The notes beneath the pieces were generated by a model. The model was not told the DNA's origin, ran no database searches, and was given only the letters and a program-made list of their open reading frames with translations. From Nocardia yamanashiensis NBRC 100130 (GTDB taxonomy: Bacteria; Actinomycetota; Actinomycetes; Mycobacteriales; Mycobacteriaceae): DNA of 64,000 bases. Where the stretch lies: the NCBI RefSeq assembly GCF_001613325.1, contig NZ_BDCD01000036.1, forward strand, positions 39,273-103,272, read 5' to 3'. Both the position numbers and the translations under genes were made by a program. Every line of letters starts with the position of its first letter. The first letter of the stretch is position 1. This document shows, in pieces, positions 24,918 through 33,603 of this stretch.

Positions 24918-25664
24918 CTAGGGACGCACCTCCACCTCGGTCTTGTACAGAAGCGACAGCATCTCCTCGCCATCAGGCTGCTGCAGTTGCGTAGCCGTAC
25001 GCCCGATGAACCGCACCATCGAACGCGCGAGATGCGGCTGGTCGTGATACCCCGCCAGCTGCGCCACCTCACTCGCCGAAATCCCTTGCCGCAGCAGCAA
25101 TACCGCCTGCCTGGCCCGCTCGATCTGCCGGATCGCCCCCTGCGTCAACCCCGTCGCCGCAGCCACCCGCCGCTGCACCGACCGCGGAGTCACCAACGTC
25201 GCCGCCTCACCACGCAGCACATCCGTCACCAACGGATCACGCACCAACAGCCCGGCCCGAACCAGCCGATCCGCAAACACCTCAGCATTCCCATAATCCG
25301 GGATCTCCCACTCCTCCCCCTGCAACACGAACGACCGCGACGTCGTAAACGAACTCGACACCGCGCTATCAACCAACCCCGACACCGGCATCGGCGCCAA
25401 AAACGCGCCATGCCGGAAAATAATCCCGAACGTCTCCCCCGCCCCAGGCCCCAACTCCAACACCGTAGGCCCGGTCTCCGGCCCACGAACCGAAACGTGC
25501 GTCTCCCCCCGATCCCGCCAAACGACAAGCTCCCAATTCGAATTGGCCACCGACCGCATCCGCGGCGCCACCACCCCCGAATCCGGCCCAGCCCGATACA
25601 CCCGCTCGACATACGGCGAATCGGACAAGCGCTGCTCGACGCCACCGTCCGACTGGAGACTCAC
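24918..25664 (-). CDS. AraC-family transcriptional regulator
   Basis: The 248-residue regulator has an N-terminal ligand-type domain and a C-terminal double helix-turn-helix from about 160 (VTPRSVQRRVAAATGLTQGAIRQIERARQAVLLLRQGISASEVAQLAGYHDQPHLARSMVRFIGRTATQL). The second helix-turn-helix is recognisable as AraC type. The gene precedes the VOC gene in the same direction, and AraC-VOC pairs of this kind are common in actinobacteria. Inducer is unknown. Confidence 0.85.
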   Translation of the reverse strand: MSLQSDGGVEQRLSDSPYVERVYRAGPDSGVVAPRMRSVANSNWELVVWRDRGETHVSVRGPETGPTVLELGPGAGETFGIIFRHGAFLAPMPVSGLVDSAVSSSFTTSRSFVLQGEEWEIPDYGNAEVFADRLVRAGLLVRDPLVTDVLRGEAATLVTPRSVQRRVAAATGLTQGAIRQIERARQAVLLLRQGISASEVAQLAGYHDQPHLARSMVRFIGRTATQLQQPDGEEMLSLLYKTEVEVRP

Positions 25665-25802
25665 AACCAGAAACTAACACCGGCCGCCCTCCACCACTGC
25701 GCGAGGGGACATTCCCCGACCACCCGGGTCGCGCTAGCAGAGGACATTCGGCCGCCGGTTCGCGAACCGAGTCGCTCGCAGAATCGAACCCAAGGCTCCG
25801 GC

Positions 25803-26258
25803 ATGATCAGCTCATGCCAACCCCGTCCGACGACCCAGAGAAATCTGCCCCCCACTCGCGGCTTCGAGCCAGAATGCCGCCTGGTGGCCGAGTCGAGCCG
25901 GTACTCGTCAAAGGTCGTCCGGGATCTGCGCTACGACGGCGATCTCACCATCGCCATTCAAGGCCCGGGGTTCTCGTACGCCAAGATCGTATTCCGCCAT
26001 CCGGCAGGGTTTCGCGTGCTCGATGAGGGTGACCTCACCGAGTATTGGAACACCTACAGCGAACCCAACGGCTGGTTATGGGAAGTCCTCCGGGGCGGCT
26101 GGCTGGACCTGGAGCGGCGCCGCCCCTACTTTTTCACCGGCGAACACGAAGACCTCCGCGAGTACTTCCTGGTCGACGACAAGTGCATCAACGTACTCGC
26201 ACGGAAACCACCCGAAATCATCGACCTCGGAACCGATCCGACAACAGCCAAGCCCTGA
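25803..26258 (+). CDS. Hypothetical protein, possibly immunity-like
   Basis: I do not recognise this gene. The 151-residue soluble protein is rich in aromatic and acidic residues, with core segments LRYDGDLTIAIQGPGFSYAKIVFRHPAGFRVLDEGDLTEYW broken by loops and ending VLARKPPEIIDLG. There is no signal or membrane segment. The start is uncertain: ATG at 25803 or GTG at 25884, the second being closer to the ordered part. Its size and composition resemble orphan immunity-type proteins, which is only an impression. Confidence 0.6.
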   Translation: MISSCQPRPTTQRNLPPTRGFEPECRLVAESSRYSSKVVRDLRYDGDLTIAIQGPGFSYAKIVFRHPAGFRVLDEGDLTEYWNTYSEPNGWLWEVLRGGWLDLERRRPYFFTGEHEDLREYFLVDDKCINVLARKPPEIIDLGTDPTTAKP

Positions 26259-26339
26259 GTTGATGTTCATCGGGCACACTGAGCTGCCCACCTGGCCTGT
26301 TGGTGATCTCGACTCGCACAGCGAGCGCGACCCCGGACG

Positions 26340-26720
26340 GTGAACCCGCGATACACTCGGCCGGAAGTTCCTGTGCGACAACGAAATGCATCTCACCGGC
26401 GCTGGATGCTTGTGGGACTCGGCTGTGAATCCCGTTTCCCCGCTGCGGTGGTTGCACCTCAGGGCGAGCGTACGGACGGCTGGGTGTTCATTCGCGTACA
26501 CACCGTGCCGACACAACTGATCTACACCCCCATGGTCGGTGACCAGGCCTCGACGGTGGGCAACGCCAAACCGGTGACCGTCTCACCGGCATCGGTCCGG
26601 ATAACGGTCTCGGCGCACACTACGGAAACGACCAGCGGCAGCCCTCCCTCTACGACAGTCGCGCCGCAAGCGACCACAGCCGGAGTAACGCCGACCGAGC
26701 TGGATCCCGAAGGTCGATAG
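26340..26720 (+). CDS. Doubtful hypothetical protein with Thr/Pro-rich tail
   Basis: The frame encodes up to 126 residues from a GTG with no clear ribosome site; an ATG at 26406 would give 104. The first half contains DGWVFIRVHTVPTQLIYTPM and the last 50 residues are Thr/Ser/Pro-rich. Third-position GC is moderately high, which mildly favours coding. It could be a decayed fragment. The stretch 26259-26339 before it shows nothing further. Confidence 0.3.
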   Translation: MNPRYTRPEVPVRQRNASHRRWMLVGLGCESRFPAAVVAPQGERTDGWVFIRVHTVPTQLIYTPMVGDQASTVGNAKPVTVSPASVRITVSAHTTETTSGSPPSTTVAPQATTAGVTPTELDPEGR

Positions 26721-26779
26721 CAGCTAGCCGAAGGTCGGCCGTGGCAGGCATGGGTAGGATCCGATTCGAGGAGGCTCGG

Positions 26780-27370
26780 ATGGGATTTGGTGTGCGGCAA
26801 GACGGTTCGACCGCGTTCGTCAGATCTCGTATCCGGAAGATCGCCCTCATGCTGTTGGGCATCGCGGCGATGGCCACGGTGGTCACGGCGGTTCTTGCCC
26901 TGGCGCTATCCGAACTCGCGGGCGCGGCTGAATCTCTGATCGGCCCCGACGTCGTGCAAGAGGAACTGTCCGAAAGCGAAGCCAGGAACAGCATGGCCAA
27001 CCTGTTCCAAGCTCATATCCCGGACGGCTGGCATCTGATCGGGATGACATCGACTTGCCACAACATGCGACGGTTGCCGATCTGCACACTCGACGGATCG
27101 TTCACCGGCCCGGCATCCGAATTCACCCTCGACTCCCCCATCTTCCAAATCAAGCCGGGCCGGACGGGATCGCAACCGGCCACCCAACTCGTCACCTGCG
27201 AGGATCTCGCCACCAGAAACCTCGACCTGGCAACCGATCTCGACTGCACGAGCCAGCAGACCCTGGTCCTGGCCGAACTGACCGGCGGCCGCGCATTGCC
27301 TGGAAGCCACGTGCTCATCGCACGCTCCGCCACCGCGACCACCCTGCGAGTACGAGTCAAGGTCTTCTGA
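26780..27370 (+). CDS. Hypothetical membrane-anchored exported protein
   Basis: Not recognised. The 196-residue protein has a basic start and one transmembrane segment about residues 18-42 (IRKIALMLLGIAAMATVVTA onward). An extracytoplasmic domain with four cysteines (TCHN, PICTL, VTCED, LDCTS) follows, probably two disulfides. GAGGAGG five bases before the ATG at 26780 fixes the start; an upstream frame extension to 26741 lacks one. It stands alone between weakly coding DNA and another unknown gene. Confidence 0.7.
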   Translation: MGFGVRQDGSTAFVRSRIRKIALMLLGIAAMATVVTAVLALALSELAGAAESLIGPDVVQEELSESEARNSMANLFQAHIPDGWHLIGMTSTCHNMRRLPICTLDGSFTGPASEFTLDSPIFQIKPGRTGSQPATQLVTCEDLATRNLDLATDLDCTSQQTLVLAELTGGRALPGSHVLIARSATATTLRVRVKVF

Positions 27371-27428
27371 AAATGACTCGCTGCATTTACGGCACTGTCG
27401 ACGCCGAGCTGAATGCCACTCTGTAGAA

Positions 27429-27833
27429 GTGGTGTTTTTCGTAAACGGATATCGGTTGTCCAGCCTGGTGAAGGACCCTGCTGCGGTCGACTCGTCACTG
27501 ACCCGCCTTCGCGATCTGCTCGCTGCCAGCCGCCCATACCTGGAGCAGTTCGAAGAGCATGACCTTGTCGATCGACTCGACAGGCTCGCTGACCGGTTGC
27601 GAAGGATGGGGCCTGCGATCGATGACGCCTTCGACCGCGACTTTCGAGCGTTCACCGACGACGCAGCACGGATATTCGAGGGTAAGGCTGCAACGGCTGG
27701 CGTGGGTGCCTCGGATGATCCGAGTGGTGCGATCTATTGGGAGTTGTCTTGGGCTGTCGTACATTTGGCCACGGTCCGCATCGGCGGCTATGGCGTGATC
27801 GAGCATCCCGGTCCCGGCCCGCCGGAGAACTGA
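27429..27833 (+). CDS. Hypothetical helical protein
   Basis: Not recognised. The 134-residue, mostly helical, highly charged protein has DRLDRLADRLRRM and FDRDFRAFTDDAARIF as amphipathic stretches. The GTG start lacks a good ribosome site. The end (EHPGPGPPEN) lies only a few bases from the transposase remnant, so the original C-terminus may have been replaced at the insertion junction. Confidence 0.55.
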   Translation: MVFFVNGYRLSSLVKDPAAVDSSLTRLRDLLAASRPYLEQFEEHDLVDRLDRLADRLRRMGPAIDDAFDRDFRAFTDDAARIFEGKAATAGVGASDDPSGAIYWELSWAVVHLATVRIGGYGVIEHPGPGPPEN

Positions 27834-27837
27834 CCGA

Positions 27838-28283
27838 TTGAGCCGCGGTCCCGGCGCGGTCGCGGTGGTGATCGATTCCCAGTCCGTGAAGGGCGCAGAC
27901 ACCGTCCCGGTGACCTCGAGAGGGTGGGATCAAGCCAAAAAGGTGAATGGGCGCAAGCGCCATTTGGCTTGTGAAACAAAGGGTTTGCCGGTCGCGATCA
28001 GGGTCACCGCCGCTGATGTGACCGATCGGGCCGCCGCCCGCGAACTGCTGTGGCGGCTGCGGATCCTGCATCCCGAACTCACCATTGCCTGGGCCGACTC
28101 GGCCTACAGTGGAGCCCTGGTCGAGTGGGCCGCGCAGTTCCTCGACCTCACCGTCAAGGTGGTGACACCCCCACGCATTACGACGGGCGTTCATCAGCCA
28201 CGAGAAGCTGCGTTCCACGGCCGCGCTACCCGCGCCACCCAGGCGCGGCGACACCGTCGGTCGGTGCTGGCAGCATGAATCCC
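27838..28283 (+). pseudogene. IS5-type transposase remnant with inverted internal segment
   Basis: From about 27868 the + strand encodes the core of an IS5-family DDE transposase: VIDSQSVKGAD, KKVNGRKRHLACETKGLP, TAADVTDRAAARELLWRLR and TIAWADSAYSGALVEWA, containing the first two catalytic aspartates. The N-terminal part (roughly 100 residues) is missing. After KVVTPP (about 28170) homology stops on this strand. The C-terminal hallmark VERSFSWLMNARRNA, which carries the catalytic Glu, is instead encoded on the minus strand at 28218-28174, with GFMLP-like sequence further along that strand near 28283. The element is therefore broken, rearranged and inactive. No terminal inverted repeats were identified. 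Confidence 0.75.
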
Positions 28284-28387
28284 CGGCCGAGGAGTTGATC
28301 ACCTTTACCCAGGTCCAGCGAACGGCCGAGGCTGGTCGTCGCCGGCAACGAGGTACCCGGTCCGGGACCGGGCAGCAAACATGGGTG

Positions 28388-29026
28388 TTATTTACGGTGG
28401 TTCTTCATTTTGTCGACGATCGTCTTCGCCAGGGTAACTTTCCTGTTCAGGAATTCCTTGAGGTCGCCGAATCGTGTGTACTCGGTGCTTTCGATCTCCC
28501 ATACCGGTGCCGAGGCACACTGCTGTTGCTGGCAGCCGACGGTGACGTATCGGATCCCGTCGGCAGTGCCTCCGATGATGATCAGGTTGTCGAACGAGTC
28601 CATCTCCAGATCACGAGGCTGGACCGCGTACTGCTGGAAGACCTCGAGCATGACTTTGTGCTCGGGCGAGTCCTTCGAGATGTCACTGAGCGCGTAGAGG
28701 TAGCCGCCGCCGGAGAACGCTGTCCACCCGTTGGCATGTGCGAGCCATTGCTTGAACTGGTCGTCGAAGTGGTCGTCGAAGTGGGTCCCCAGCCGGGTCT
28801 CGGCGCTGCGGATGTCCTCCGGTGCGGCGCCGGGATTTGGTTCGGTCAGCATCCAGTCCGATTTCCGGCCTACCGCGAGGTTTTCGTCGTACCAGTCCTT
28901 CTGTTGCGCCTTCAGTGAGGAAATCACCGGCGGCACCCAGTCTGTCGGCTCCTCGGCGGGCTTGCTCGAACACGCGCAGGCGGCCAGTGCCACAAGCACG
29001 ATCAATGACCATCGGGTGGACCGCAT
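28388..29026 (-). CDS. Lipoprotein with SMI1/KNR4 (SUKH)-like domain
   Basis: This 212-residue protein starts with a lipoprotein signal (lipobox ALAAC, Cys17) and continues with a SUKH-like domain: IRSAETRLGTHFDDHFDDQFKQWLAHANGWTAFSGGGYLYALSDI near 70-115. The 'E..LG...P..F..WL..NG' pattern is typical of SMI1/KNR4 proteins. SUKH members often act as immunity proteins against polymorphic toxins, though cytoplasmic ones are the norm; a surface-anchored one would act outside the membrane. No toxin gene is next to it in the window. Function remains open. Confidence 0.7.
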   Translation of the reverse strand: MRSTRWSLIVLVALAACACSSKPAEEPTDWVPPVISSLKAQQKDWYDENLAVGRKSDWMLTEPNPGAAPEDIRSAETRLGTHFDDHFDDQFKQWLAHANGWTAFSGGGYLYALSDISKDSPEHKVMLEVFQQYAVQPRDLEMDSFDNLIIIGGTADGIRYVTVGCQQQQCASAPVWEIESTEYTRFGDLKEFLNRKVTLAKTIVDKMKNHRK

Positions 29027-29282
29027 GTCTGCTCCTTCGTTCGAGGTCGACCATCATTGTCCGGGTTGCTCATCGCTATCCTCCGAAGGACGTCGGGGGC
29101 ATCGGCCGCCAGCGCGCAACCCGCGGCCGCAACCCAGCCCCGGGGCCGCAATAGTGGTCGATCCCGAGACGAGCTCCGTGACACACCCGGAGTGCCGCGG
29201 TTACGGCGTGAGGTCCGGCGGCTCGTACAAGCTGATATCCGCCTACCGGAGAAGCTGTCCGCCTACAGAAATGGAGGAAGCC

Positions 29283-30215
29283 ATGCGCGCTGCCGTAGCG
29301 CAGGATCTGACCGGCATCGACGGGCTCACCGTCACCGAGTGGCCGACTCCGCCCGAACCGGCGGCCGGGCAGGTGCTGGTACGAGTCCACTGCGCGGGCG
29401 TCGGGCCGTGGGATGTCGGAATGCTGGGCGGTGGTTTCCCGGGGCTCGCAGCGCCGTTCGTGCCGGGCCAGGAGCTCTCCGGTGTCGTCGAGGCGGCCGA
29501 GCCAGGCTCCGATGTTCAACCGGGGCAACGGGTTTACGCAACGACCTTCCCGACCGGTGGCGGGCTCGCCGAGTTCGCGCTCGTTGATTCCGCCCGGGTG
29601 GCGGTGATGCCCGCCGCACTGGACTTCCCGGAAGCGGCGGGTTTGGTGATCGGAGCGGGCACCGCGTACGAGGGGCTCATCGATCGGGGGCGGCTGCGGG
29701 CCGGTGAATCGGTCCTCATCACCGGCGCGGCGGGTGGCGTCGGCAGTAGCGCGGTGCAGATCGCTGCGGCCGTGGGCGCCCGTGTCCTGGGGGTCGCCAG
29801 CTCCGGTAACCATGACTATCTGCGTGGCCTGGGCGCCTCCGACGTGTTCGACTATCACGATCCCGAGTGGGCTGCGCAGGTCCGGCTCGCGGTCCCGGGC
29901 GGCGTCGATCTGCTGTTCGACGGAACCGGAGGACAGGCCCGCGACAGCGCCCTGACAACGATCCGCGATGGCGGCCACGCTGTTTCGATCATCGCCCAGG
30001 ATCCGCTGGGCGAGCTGGATCGTGGAATCACCGGAGAGACCTTCGCGGCCCATGTTGATCGGCAGCGCCTCGACGCTCTCTCCCGCTTGGTTCAGGCCGG
30101 CCAGTTGCGTCCGAGCATCGAGGCGATATTCCCGCTCGAGCACGTCCACGATGCGCTCGCACGCGTCGCCGGTGGACATACCCGAGGCAAAATCGTGGTG
30201 CAGATCGCGTCGTAG
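29283..30215 (+). CDS. NADP-dependent quinone-oxidoreductase-like protein
   Basis: Zinc-free MDR-family oxidoreductase of 310 residues. It has a GroES-like N-terminal domain (residues 1-120, PEPAAGQVLVRVHCAGVGPWDVGML), then a Rossmann domain with VLITGAAGGVGSSAVQIAAAVGARVLGVAS near 140, and a C-terminal LEHVHDALARVAGGHTRGKIVVQ. No zinc-binding cysteines are seen. GGAGGA four bases before the ATG at 29283 decides the start over an ATG at 29271. Probable role is NADPH-dependent reduction of quinones or enones. Confidence 0.88.
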   Translation: MRAAVAQDLTGIDGLTVTEWPTPPEPAAGQVLVRVHCAGVGPWDVGMLGGGFPGLAAPFVPGQELSGVVEAAEPGSDVQPGQRVYATTFPTGGGLAEFALVDSARVAVMPAALDFPEAAGLVIGAGTAYEGLIDRGRLRAGESVLITGAAGGVGSSAVQIAAAVGARVLGVASSGNHDYLRGLGASDVFDYHDPEWAAQVRLAVPGGVDLLFDGTGGQARDSALTTIRDGGHAVSIIAQDPLGELDRGITGETFAAHVDRQRLDALSRLVQAGQLRPSIEAIFPLEHVHDALARVAGGHTRGKIVVQIAS

Positions 30216-30328
30216 ATCGGCTCACCACGAACTCGCATTCCGCCACGCTCGGATCGGCACCGGATGGGGCTGAGCGGAGCGTTTGCTCGCGATCGGTTCG
30301 GCACCGATCGGACGGGTATGCGTTCGGT

Positions 30329-31648
30329 GTGTCCACTCCCTTGAATCGCGCTGTGAGCACCCGGCTGCTGTACTTCTTCATCCTGGGCGACGTCCTGGGC
30401 GCTGGGGTGTACGTGCTGGTCGGCTCGGTCGCGCAGGTGTCCGGTGGCGCGGTCTGGCTGCCGTTGCTGATCGCGTTGATGCTCGCGTCACTCAGTGCGG
30501 GTTCCTACGCCGAGCTGGCGACGAAGTATCCGCGTGCGGGCGGATCGGCGCACTATGCCACGCGAGCGCTGGGGCCTGCGGCCGGGTCGCTGGTGGGCTT
30601 CTGCATGCTGGCCGGCGGGATCGTATCGGTGGGAGCGCTGGCCCGGGCGTTCGCCGGCGATTATCTCCAGGTTCTCGTCACGGTGCCGATACCGCTGGTG
30701 GTGGTCGTCTTCCTCCTCGCTCTGGCGGCACTCAATATCCGCGGTATCAGAGAGTCGTTGCGCGCCAATGTCTTCGCGACCTTGATCGAACTCAGCGGTC
30801 TGCTGCTGATCATCGGCTTGGGCGTTTGGATCATGATTCGCGGGGACGGGGACCCCGGCCGACTGACCGAGATCGGCACCCCTGACCGCGGCGTGGTGTC
30901 CGCGGTGCTCGCGGGCACGGTGCTGGCCTTCTATTCCTTCGTGGGCTTCGAGACCTCGGTGAATCTGGCGGAGGAAGTCCGCGATCCCCGCCGGTCGTAC
31001 CCGACGGCGCTGTTCGGCGCGCTGGGTACCGCCGGCGTCGTCTACATACTCATCGGTGTCGTCGCCAGCGCGGCAGTGCCCACCGAAGAACTGTCCCGAT
31101 CCAGCGGACCCCTCCTCGAGGTAGTGCGCATCGCCGGCGGCATACCCGATCGGCTGTTCAGTGTGATCGCGCTGGTCGCCGTAGCCAACGGCGCACTACT
31201 GACCGGAATCATGGCGTCACGACTGACCTACGGCATGGCCCGCGACGGATTGCTGCCCGCCGTACTGGCCCGCGTGCTGCCCGTCCGCCGCACCCCGTGG
31301 GTCGCGATCCTGGCCACCTCGTCGATATCCCTGATGCTCGCCCTGACCGGCGACGTCGCCACCCTCGCCGAAACGCTGGTACTCCTGCTCCTGGTGGTCT
31401 TCGCCGCAGTGAACTCTTCGGTCCTCATCCTGCGCCGCGAGCCCGGCGAGCCCGGCCACTTCCGCATCCCGACCGTCATACCGTGGCTCGGCTTGGCATC
31501 CTGCCTGTTCCTGGCGACACGCATCGACGGACAGATCTGGCTGCGCGGGCTGATCCTGGTCGGCGCCGGTGTGCTTCTGGCCCTGGTGAACGGACTGCGT
31601 GCGCGCCAACGCGCCAGTGCGGAACGCGAATACGCACGTTCCCTCTAA
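30329..31648 (+). CDS. APC-family amino acid permease
   Basis: Membrane protein (439 residues) with about 12 transmembrane segments. The first helix LLYFFILGDVLGAGVYVLVGSVA and the PRAGGSAHYATRALGPAAGSLVGF loop are APC-superfamily signatures, and YSFVGFETSVNLAEEVRDPRRSYP near residue 205 is the conserved loop after helix 6. The GTG start gives the usual short cytoplasmic tail. It stands alone between an oxidoreductase and a TetR gene. Substrate (amino acid or amine) is not determinable. Confidence 0.88.
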   Translation: MSTPLNRAVSTRLLYFFILGDVLGAGVYVLVGSVAQVSGGAVWLPLLIALMLASLSAGSYAELATKYPRAGGSAHYATRALGPAAGSLVGFCMLAGGIVSVGALARAFAGDYLQVLVTVPIPLVVVVFLLALAALNIRGIRESLRANVFATLIELSGLLLIIGLGVWIMIRGDGDPGRLTEIGTPDRGVVSAVLAGTVLAFYSFVGFETSVNLAEEVRDPRRSYPTALFGALGTAGVVYILIGVVASAAVPTEELSRSSGPLLEVVRIAGGIPDRLFSVIALVAVANGALLTGIMASRLTYGMARDGLLPAVLARVLPVRRTPWVAILATSSISLMLALTGDVATLAETLVLLLLVVFAAVNSSVLILRREPGEPGHFRIPTVIPWLGLASCLFLATRIDGQIWLRGLILVGAGVLLALVNGLRARQRASAEREYARSL

Positions 31649-31668
31649 CCGCCCCGTGCACCGGCATC

Positions 31669-31691
31669 GTTCTTGGGGACCGGTCAAGATA
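31669..31691. promoter_or_regulatory. Predicted TetR operator O1 (autoregulatory)
   Basis: GTTCTTG-N9-CAAGATA, 33 bases upstream of the TetR start. Ten of the 14 arm bases match the perfect inverted repeat of the two sites before the convergent hydrolase gene, with the same spacer length. Confidence 0.6.
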
Positions 31692-31723
31692 GCATCGGGG
31701 CCGGGACTAGGTCAGGACTGGAG

Positions 31724-32284
31724 ATGCCTCGCAACAGACGTCCGCAGGATCGGGAAGAGAAGCGTGCGGAGATCGTGGTGGCCGCTCGGCGGTTGTTCGT
31801 CGAGGAGGGCTACGACGCCGCGTCGATGACGCGGATCGCCCGCGACGCCGGCGTGGTGTCGAACACGCTGTACTGGTACTTCCAGGACAAGGACGCGGTT
31901 TTGATCGCGGTCCTGGAAGCGGTTCTGGCCGACTCGATGGCTGCCTACAGCGACATTCTGGATTCGAGCCTGGCTGATCGGTTGTTGTGGCTGGTCGAGG
32001 AATTGGAGCAGCTGGGGCGGTTGGTGAGCACGGTGCACACGCGCGCCGCGGAGTCCGCGGCGATCGGTGAATGGCACGAGCAGTTCCACGCGCTGGCCGA
32101 AGGATTGTTCCGGGCGGAGCTGATCGAGCTTGGCGTGCCCGGCCACGACGTGGATCCGTTGGTCACGATGGGCGTTTTCGTTGTCGAGGGCTTGCTGACG
32201 CATCCGGCGGAGCAGGCCCAGCGGCGCGCGGTGATCGAGACACTACTCAACAGTGCCCGCGGTCTCGCAGCAGCCGCAGGGTGA
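31724..32284 (+). CDS. TetR-family transcriptional regulator
   Basis: The 186-residue repressor has an N-terminal helix-turn-helix (about 10-55, EKRAEIVVAARRLFVEEGYDAASMTRIARDAGVVSNTLYWYFQDKDAVLIAVLE). A helical ligand-binding domain follows. The ATG at 31724 starts just ahead of the conserved domain. It faces the alpha/beta hydrolase gene (stop 32316) tail to tail. Shared operators upstream of both genes make it very likely that it represses itself and the hydrolase. Confidence 0.9.
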   Translation: MPRNRRPQDREEKRAEIVVAARRLFVEEGYDAASMTRIARDAGVVSNTLYWYFQDKDAVLIAVLEAVLADSMAAYSDILDSSLADRLLWLVEELEQLGRLVSTVHTRAAESAAIGEWHEQFHALAEGLFRAELIELGVPGHDVDPLVTMGVFVVEGLLTHPAEQAQRRAVIETLLNSARGLAAAAG

Positions 32285-32315
32285 CTGTCCGATCAGTACT
32301 GACCCGCGGGGCGGT

Positions 32316-33437
32316 CTACTGCGTGGCGTGTGCGGTGTAGTCGAATTGCGTTGCCAGGAAATAGAGTTGGTCACGCACAGCTCGTTCGAAGTGCTCGCCC
32401 ACGTAGATGTCGAAGTGGTCGCACGGGTAGCTCTGGACATGTACGTGTGCCAGGCCCTGCGCGCGCCGCTTGGTGGTCTTCGCGGGCGCTGCCGCGTCGT
32501 TGTCGCAGACGCACAGCAGTGTCGGGGTGCTGAAGCGGCCCAGTGCGCGACCGGGCCGGTAGAGCGGAAGGCGCAGCGCCAGCCGTGCCGCCAGGGCGTT
32601 GGCGGCATCGAATTCGCCGTCCGGGCCGCGCAATACACCCCACATGGTGTCGCGACCGACCGCAGTGGAGGGTTCCTCGCCGCCATCGTTCTCGGTCAGC
32701 TCGATGTTCTTCGACACCCGAGCCCGCACCGACGGCAGCCGCTTCAGCACTGCACTCGTGCGCCGCGAGAGCCGGGTCCCCGCAGGCAGGAGTGCCGAAG
32801 CACCGGCGAGGGCATCGGGTGAAGCGACGAACGCGGGCATCCACGACGTACCGGCCATCGGCAACAGGATCGGCTTGGCGCCGAACCAGGAACCGACCGT
32901 ATCGAGTATGCCGGCGATCGTCAGCGCTACCACGCTCAGCGGGCCGGCCTGGATACGCGAGCGCAACGACGCCGGTCCGTCCGTGAAAGGGCACTGGGCC
33001 ACGACCGCCGCGATACCGGCGCCCTCGGAGGCGACCTGAAGAACATGGCCGCCACCGAAAGAACTGCCCCACAAAGCAATCCGCTCGACATCCACCTCCG
33101 GCAGCGTGCGCACGAAAGCCAGCGCCGCATGCCAATCGGCCCGTTGCCGACCGATATCGAGCAGCTGACGCGGCATTCCGCCACTGGCCCCGAGATGACG
33201 ATAGTCGAACACAAGCACCGACCACCCAGCCTCGGCGAACCGTTGCGCGAAGGCATCCAGACGCATCTCCCGCACCGCCCCCAGCCCGTGCCCCATGATC
33301 ACCATCGGGCGCGGGCCGTTCAGATCAGGCGCGGCGTACAACCAAGCCGCGCACTCGTCTCGGCCGGAGGCGAACGAGACCTCACGCCGCCGCACCGCCA
33401 CCGCCTCACGTCGCTCGACGGGCTCACTGATTTCCAT
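32316..33437 (-). CDS. Alpha/beta hydrolase (dienelactone-hydrolase/acyl-transferase-like)
   Basis: An alpha/beta hydrolase of 373 residues with VIMGHGLGAVREM (oxyanion), the nucleophile elbow ALWGSSFGGGHVL near residue 137, a late catalytic Asp region LLCVCDNDAAAPA and YPCDHFDIYVG with the histidine near residue 350. An insertion of about 100 residues separates the nucleophile from the last two. The ATG at 33437 has GGAGGA eight bases upstream; longer versions would start inside an operator. Two TetR-type operators lie 29 and 74 bases upstream. Substrate is probably a xenobiotic or lipid ester, unknown. Confidence 0.88.
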   Translation of the reverse strand: MEISEPVERREAVAVRRREVSFASGRDECAAWLYAAPDLNGPRPMVIMGHGLGAVREMRLDAFAQRFAEAGWSVLVFDYRHLGASGGMPRQLLDIGRQRADWHAALAFVRTLPEVDVERIALWGSSFGGGHVLQVASEGAGIAAVVAQCPFTDGPASLRSRIQAGPLSVVALTIAGILDTVGSWFGAKPILLPMAGTSWMPAFVASPDALAGASALLPAGTRLSRRTSAVLKRLPSVRARVSKNIELTENDGGEEPSTAVGRDTMWGVLRGPDGEFDAANALAARLALRLPLYRPGRALGRFSTPTLLCVCDNDAAAPAKTTKRRAQGLAHVHVQSYPCDHFDIYVGEHFERAVRDQLYFLATQFDYTAHATQ

Positions 33438-33465
33438 GACTCGCGTCCTCCGCTCCACCATCACT

Positions 33466-33488
33466 CTTCTTGAACGCAATCCAAGAAG
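33466..33488. promoter_or_regulatory. Predicted TetR operator O2
   Basis: CTTCTTG-N9-CAAGAAG is a perfect 7-bp inverted repeat in front of the hydrolase gene. Confidence 0.7.
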
Positions 33489-33510
33489 CGGGTTGCGGTA
33501 ACCGTAGAGA

Positions 33511-33533
33511 CTTCTTGAACGGCAGTCAAGAAG
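33511..33533. promoter_or_regulatory. Predicted TetR operator O3
   Basis: Second CTTCTTG-N9-CAAGAAG copy, 45 bases from O2 centre to centre. It also lies about 70 bases upstream of the divergent lipoprotein gene, which it may co-regulate. Confidence 0.7.
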
Positions 33534-33603
33534 TCGGCTGGCGCACAGGTCTGCGTAAGATCACGTCGAACCAGCAAGTCCGATCGAATTTCCGGGGGTC
33601 AAC

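Noticed and set aside
24849..25802. Upstream extension of the 25803 gene across the AraC gene
   Set aside because: Arg/Pro/His-rich translation antisense to a clear AraC regulator.
29228..29268. Imperfect direct repeat AAGCTG...TCCGCCTAC before the quinone-oxidoreductase gene
   Set aside because: Only two short copies with a 3-base difference; too weak to call an operator.
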